Positions 30,830 to 33,087 of a stretch of DNA of 33,087 nucleotides are shown here, piece after piece. Both the position numbers and the translations under genes were made by a program. Position 1 is the first letter of the stretch; every line of letters starts with the position of its first letter. Location: the NCBI GenBank assembly GCA_040218145.1, contig JAVJQK010000078.1, positions 1-33,087 on the forward strand, written 5' to 3'. Origin of the DNA: Sandaracinaceae bacterium (GTDB taxonomy: Bacteria; Myxococcota_A; Polyangia; Polyangiales; Sandaracinaceae). The notes below the pieces were generated by a model. That model was not told the origin of the DNA. It ran no database searches and saw only the letters and a list, made by a program, of their open reading frames with translations.

Positions 30830-31675
30830 ATGACCGACTCGAACCCCCAGGCGGCGAGCGCGCCGCTGCCTATGCCCGGCGCGCGTGTCACGAGCCCGTC
30901 GGGCTGGCGCGCCCGGCCCGGCGGCCGACGCGAGTGGCACGAGGGCGCGGATCTGCGCGCCGCGGTCGGCACCCCCGTCCTCGCGACGCGCGCGGGCGTG
31001 GTGCACGACGCGCTGCCGGAGACGGCGCGAGGGATCCGCGGCTACGGGAACCTCGTCGTCCTGTGGCACCCGCAGGACGGCGTCTACACGGCGTACGCGC
31101 ACCTCTCGGAGATGCTCGTCGCGCGCGGGGATCGAGTCGAAGCGGGGGCGGTGATCGCGGCGACCGGCGTCACGAGCGGCGGCCGACACCCGCGGATGTG
31201 TCCGCACCTGCACTTCGCCGTGCGCCGGCCGAGGAGCGACGGCCGCGCGCCGTGGCCGGGCGCCTACCCGCACCCCGAACGCGCGCCCTGGGCGCACCGT
31301 TCGTACTGGGTCGACCCGAACGAGTACCTGCGCGGCTTCGGGCTCGAGGCGGCGACGACGCGAGGCGCGGGCGAGCTCCGCATCCGTCCCTCCTCGGCGG
31401 CGGACGCGGGCGGCGGGCGGCCCTACCCGCCGCGTTGCCCGCGGCGCTCTGCGGTCGTGCTCGCGGGGGCGGAGCTGCCGCCGCGCGGCGCGCCTGCCGA
31501 GCGACCGCTCGCCGTCGCGCCTCCCCCCGAGCAGGGCGCCGCTGTGCCGCCGCCGACGCGATCGAGCGATCGTGGCGGCTGCCCGAGCGAAGGGAGCTGC
31601 TGGCCGTTCGCGATGCTCGTCGGGGCGGCGGGCTTCACGGCCGCGGCGCTCGCGTCGAAGGGGCGCCCCCGATGA
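30830..31675 (+). CDS. M23 (LytM-like) peptidoglycan endopeptidase with C-terminal anchor
   Basis: A 281-aa zinc metallopeptidase that cuts peptidoglycan cross-bridges. The metal ligands are visible: His37 and Asp41 (HEGAD), then His126-Leu-His128 (CPHLHFAV), with His91 in AYAHLSEM as the usual additional conserved His. The peptidase occupies residues 15-175. A Pro/Arg-rich linker with Cys residues leads to a hydrophobic helix close to the C-terminus (CWPFAMLVGAAGFTAAALAS), placing the enzyme on a membrane with no signal peptide. In this context it may open the cell wall during entry or exit of a particle. GGAGG precedes the ATG. Confidence 0.88.
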   Translation: MTDSNPQAASAPLPMPGARVTSPSGWRARPGGRREWHEGADLRAAVGTPVLATRAGVVHDALPETARGIRGYGNLVVLWHPQDGVYTAYAHLSEMLVARGDRVEAGAVIAATGVTSGGRHPRMCPHLHFAVRRPRSDGRAPWPGAYPHPERAPWAHRSYWVDPNEYLRGFGLEAATTRGAGELRIRPSSAADAGGGRPYPPRCPRRSAVVLAGAELPPRGAPAERPLAVAPPPEQGAAVPPPTRSSDRGGCPSEGSCWPFAMLVGAAGFTAAALASKGRPR

Positions 31676-32367
31676 CCGCCCGCCAGCGCTTCGAGGCGAT
31701 CGTCGCGAGCGTGCGCCTCCTCGACGCTGCGGTCGCGCGGTCCGGGCTCGACGAGGGGGAGCGCGTGCGCTGGCGAGAACTGGTCGCGTACGCCGCCGCG
31801 CTCGGTCGAGCGCTCGAGCGGCTCGACGACGCCGCCGCGCGAAGCCGTCATGTCGATCACTTCGAGGGCCTCGTCACCCGCTGGCGCGAGGCCCTCACCG
31901 CGTGGGGCGTGCTGGACGCGGGTGAGACCGCGACCGCCGGCTTCGACGGCTTCATCAGCCCGGGTCGCGCGCGGGCTCGCATGGACAGCGTTCACGCGGA
32001 GGTCGCGAACCTCGACCGGCTGGTCCGAGACCACAAGCATCAGCTCGGGCGCGGCTTCGTGTCCGGCTGGGAGCGTTGGCGCGACTCGTGGCGGCAGTTC
32101 TACGCGCGCTACCCGCGCGAGTGGGACTGGTGGTACCTCGGCAACGCCTCGGCCTGGAACGAGACGCTCGTCTTTCAACAGCGGCTCGCGCAGTACGCCG
32201 AGGCCGTTCAACGCGCCGGGGTGCGCGGGCGCCTGCCGGCTCCGGCGCCACCGCCCGAGCGAGAGGGCAGCGGCGACTGGCTCGGGAGCGCGAGCACCAT
32301 CGCCGTCGCGGGCGCCGTCGGCGCCGCGGTCCTCGGGACCGTCTACCTCGTCAGCCGGGTCGCGTGA
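31672..32367 (+). CDS. 231-aa helical tail-anchored membrane protein, unknown
   Basis: Mostly alpha-helical and charged (residues 1-190), with a Trp/Tyr-rich block near the middle (WERWRDSWRQFYARYPREWDWWYLGN, here cited in short: positions about 130-155), then a linker and a single C-terminal helix (IAVAGAVGAAVLGTVYLVS). The coupling on both sides (ATGA with the M23 gene, TGATG with the next gene) suggests strict co-production. The aromatic block could bind membrane or wall. No known family is recognised. The topology parallels the 157-aa and M23 proteins of the block. Confidence 0.72.
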   Translation: MTARQRFEAIVASVRLLDAAVARSGLDEGERVRWRELVAYAAALGRALERLDDAAARSRHVDHFEGLVTRWREALTAWGVLDAGETATAGFDGFISPGRARARMDSVHAEVANLDRLVRDHKHQLGRGFVSGWERWRDSWRQFYARYPREWDWWYLGNASAWNETLVFQQRLAQYAEAVQRAGVRGRLPAPAPPPEREGSGDWLGSASTIAVAGAVGAAVLGTVYLVSRVA

Positions 32368-32621
32368 TGACGAGGTCGCGAGGCGAACAGCGGGGCCAAG
32401 ATGTCTACGAGCTGCCGACGCCCTCGCCTGTCGGCGAAGCGGTCGTCGAGGGGGAGCTCGTCGAGGACTCGCCGCCGACGCGTGAGCGGAGCGGCGCGGA
32501 CCGGGTCGTGGCCGTCGCGATGGCGGTGACCGTGACCGGGGTCGCGGTGGTCAGCCTCCTGAACTTCCTCAGCAGCGATCCCGAGCCCGGCGACAACCGA
32601 AGGAAGGGGAGACGTCGATGA
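32367..32621 (+). CDS. 84-aa single-helix membrane protein, unknown
   Basis: A small protein with an acidic N-terminal half, one membrane helix (VVAVAMAVTVTGVAVVSLLNF, about residues 47-67) and a basic tail rich in Lys/Arg. Both ends overlap neighbours by start-stop coupling (TGATG before, ATGA after). The size and topology resemble minor membrane proteins of membrane-containing viruses or holin-like proteins, but there is only one helix and no further evidence. Confidence 0.68.
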   Translation: MTRSRGEQRGQDVYELPTPSPVGEAVVEGELVEDSPPTRERSGADRVVAVAMAVTVTGVAVVSLLNFLSSDPEPGDNRRKGRRR

Positions 32622-33087
32622 GCCACGCCGACCGGAACACCCGAAAGCTCCACCACTGGCTCATCCGCATGGCCGGTGACGGCGGCGGGCGCGTCTCGCT
32701 CGGGCACCTCAGCGCGACCGGGCCGGGCGTGCCGCTCGGGCAGTGGGCGGTGCGTCACGAGGACGAGGACGCGGCGCTGAGGCAGCTCGCCGAATCCATC
32801 GTCTGCGCTGCGGCCGACGACGCCGACGGCCAAGCCGGCGGCACGCCGCAGCAGTACGTCGCGCTCTTCTACGCGGAGGACGCGCCCGATCAGCCGGCGA
32901 GCCGGCTGCCCTTCCGGCTGTCCCAGGCGGAGCAGTTCGCGCCCGAGGGCAGCGCCCTCGCGACCGAGCCGCCCACCGAGAAGGGGCTCGTCGCCCAGGC
33001 CATCCGCCACAACGAGTTCCTCGTCCGCACCTCGTTCGGCGCGATGGGCTCGGCCGCCTCGCAGCTCGAGCGTCACAACCACATGCT
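32618..33087 (+). CDS. Unknown protein, 3' end outside window
   Basis: At least 156 residues, open to the right edge. The start ATG (32618) overlaps the preceding stop, with AAGGAAGGGGAG upstream. The readable part is soluble and mixed: KLHHWLIRMAGDGGG, an acidic stretch, QYVALFYAEDAPDQ, a predicted strand FRLSQAEQF, then a helix beginning EKGLVAQAIRHNEFLVR that continues past the edge. No domain is recognised. It continues the same operon, so the block extends beyond this window. Confidence 0.75.
   Translation, partial: MSHADRNTRKLHHWLIRMAGDGGGRVSLGHLSATGPGVPLGQWAVRHEDEDAALRQLAESIVCAAADDADGQAGGTPQQYVALFYAEDAPDQPASRLPFRLSQAEQFAPEGSALATEPPTEKGLVAQAIRHNEFLVRTSFGAMGSAASQLERHNHM

Noticed and set aside
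22403-33087. Tailed prophage or contractile injection system
   Set aside because: No portal, terminase, tail tube, sheath, baseplate or tape-measure protein is recognised in the visible part.

Overview
This is a high-GC window (most genes have almost exclusively G or C at third codon positions). The gene content suggests a myxobacterium-like Deltaproteobacterium (Myxococcota): a Ser/Thr protein kinase fused through one membrane helix to a beta-propeller-like domain, an ECF-type sigma factor, Cys/Asp-rich lipoproteins and a WYL regulator. The taxonomic placement is inference; no rRNA or other marker gene is present.

Layout. (1) 1-3.6 kb: the 3' part of an IS3-family transposase, then a complete-looking IS21-type element (istA-istB with two extra small genes upstream of istA). 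(2) 3.7-12.7 kb: a type I-E CRISPR-Cas locus on the minus strand. An array of 19 repeats and 18 spacers lies downstream of a tightly overlapping operon cas3-cas8e-cse2-cas7e-cas5e-cas6e. Directly after cas6e sits only a frameshifted N-terminal remnant of cas1, and no cas2 is visible, so interference looks intact while local adaptation looks lost. (3) 12.7-15 kb: a scar region with a candidate orphan transposon end and a truncated copy of part of the kinase gene, then two small unknown genes divergent from a WYL-domain regulator, with a perfect palindrome between them. (4) 15-18.8 kb: a minus-strand trio of a 107-aa unknown, an ECF-like sigma factor and the large membrane kinase. (5) 19-22 kb: a lower-GC minus-strand group of two lipoproteins around a trypsin-like lipoprotein protease, bordered by a kinase-fragment scar and an istB remnant.

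(6) 22.4-33.1 kb (runs off the window): a plus-strand block starting with a ParB-like protein and four copies of the near-palindrome GGTACGCAGTACC spaced 28-31 bp. It is followed by at least thirteen closely packed genes. These include a protein with an acidic repeat, an Arg-rich middle and a beta-rich C-terminal domain; a second beta-rich protein; a transglutaminase-like protein; a membrane-anchored protein with two peptidoglycan-binding repeats; an M23 endopeptidase with a C-terminal membrane helix; and several very small single-helix membrane proteins. I see no tailed-phage hallmark (portal, terminase, tail tube, tape measure). The best reading is an uncharacterised particle-forming or cell-envelope-interacting element, possibly a non-tailed membrane-containing virus or a domesticated relative. 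This is an inference from architecture, and it is the most interesting part of the window.
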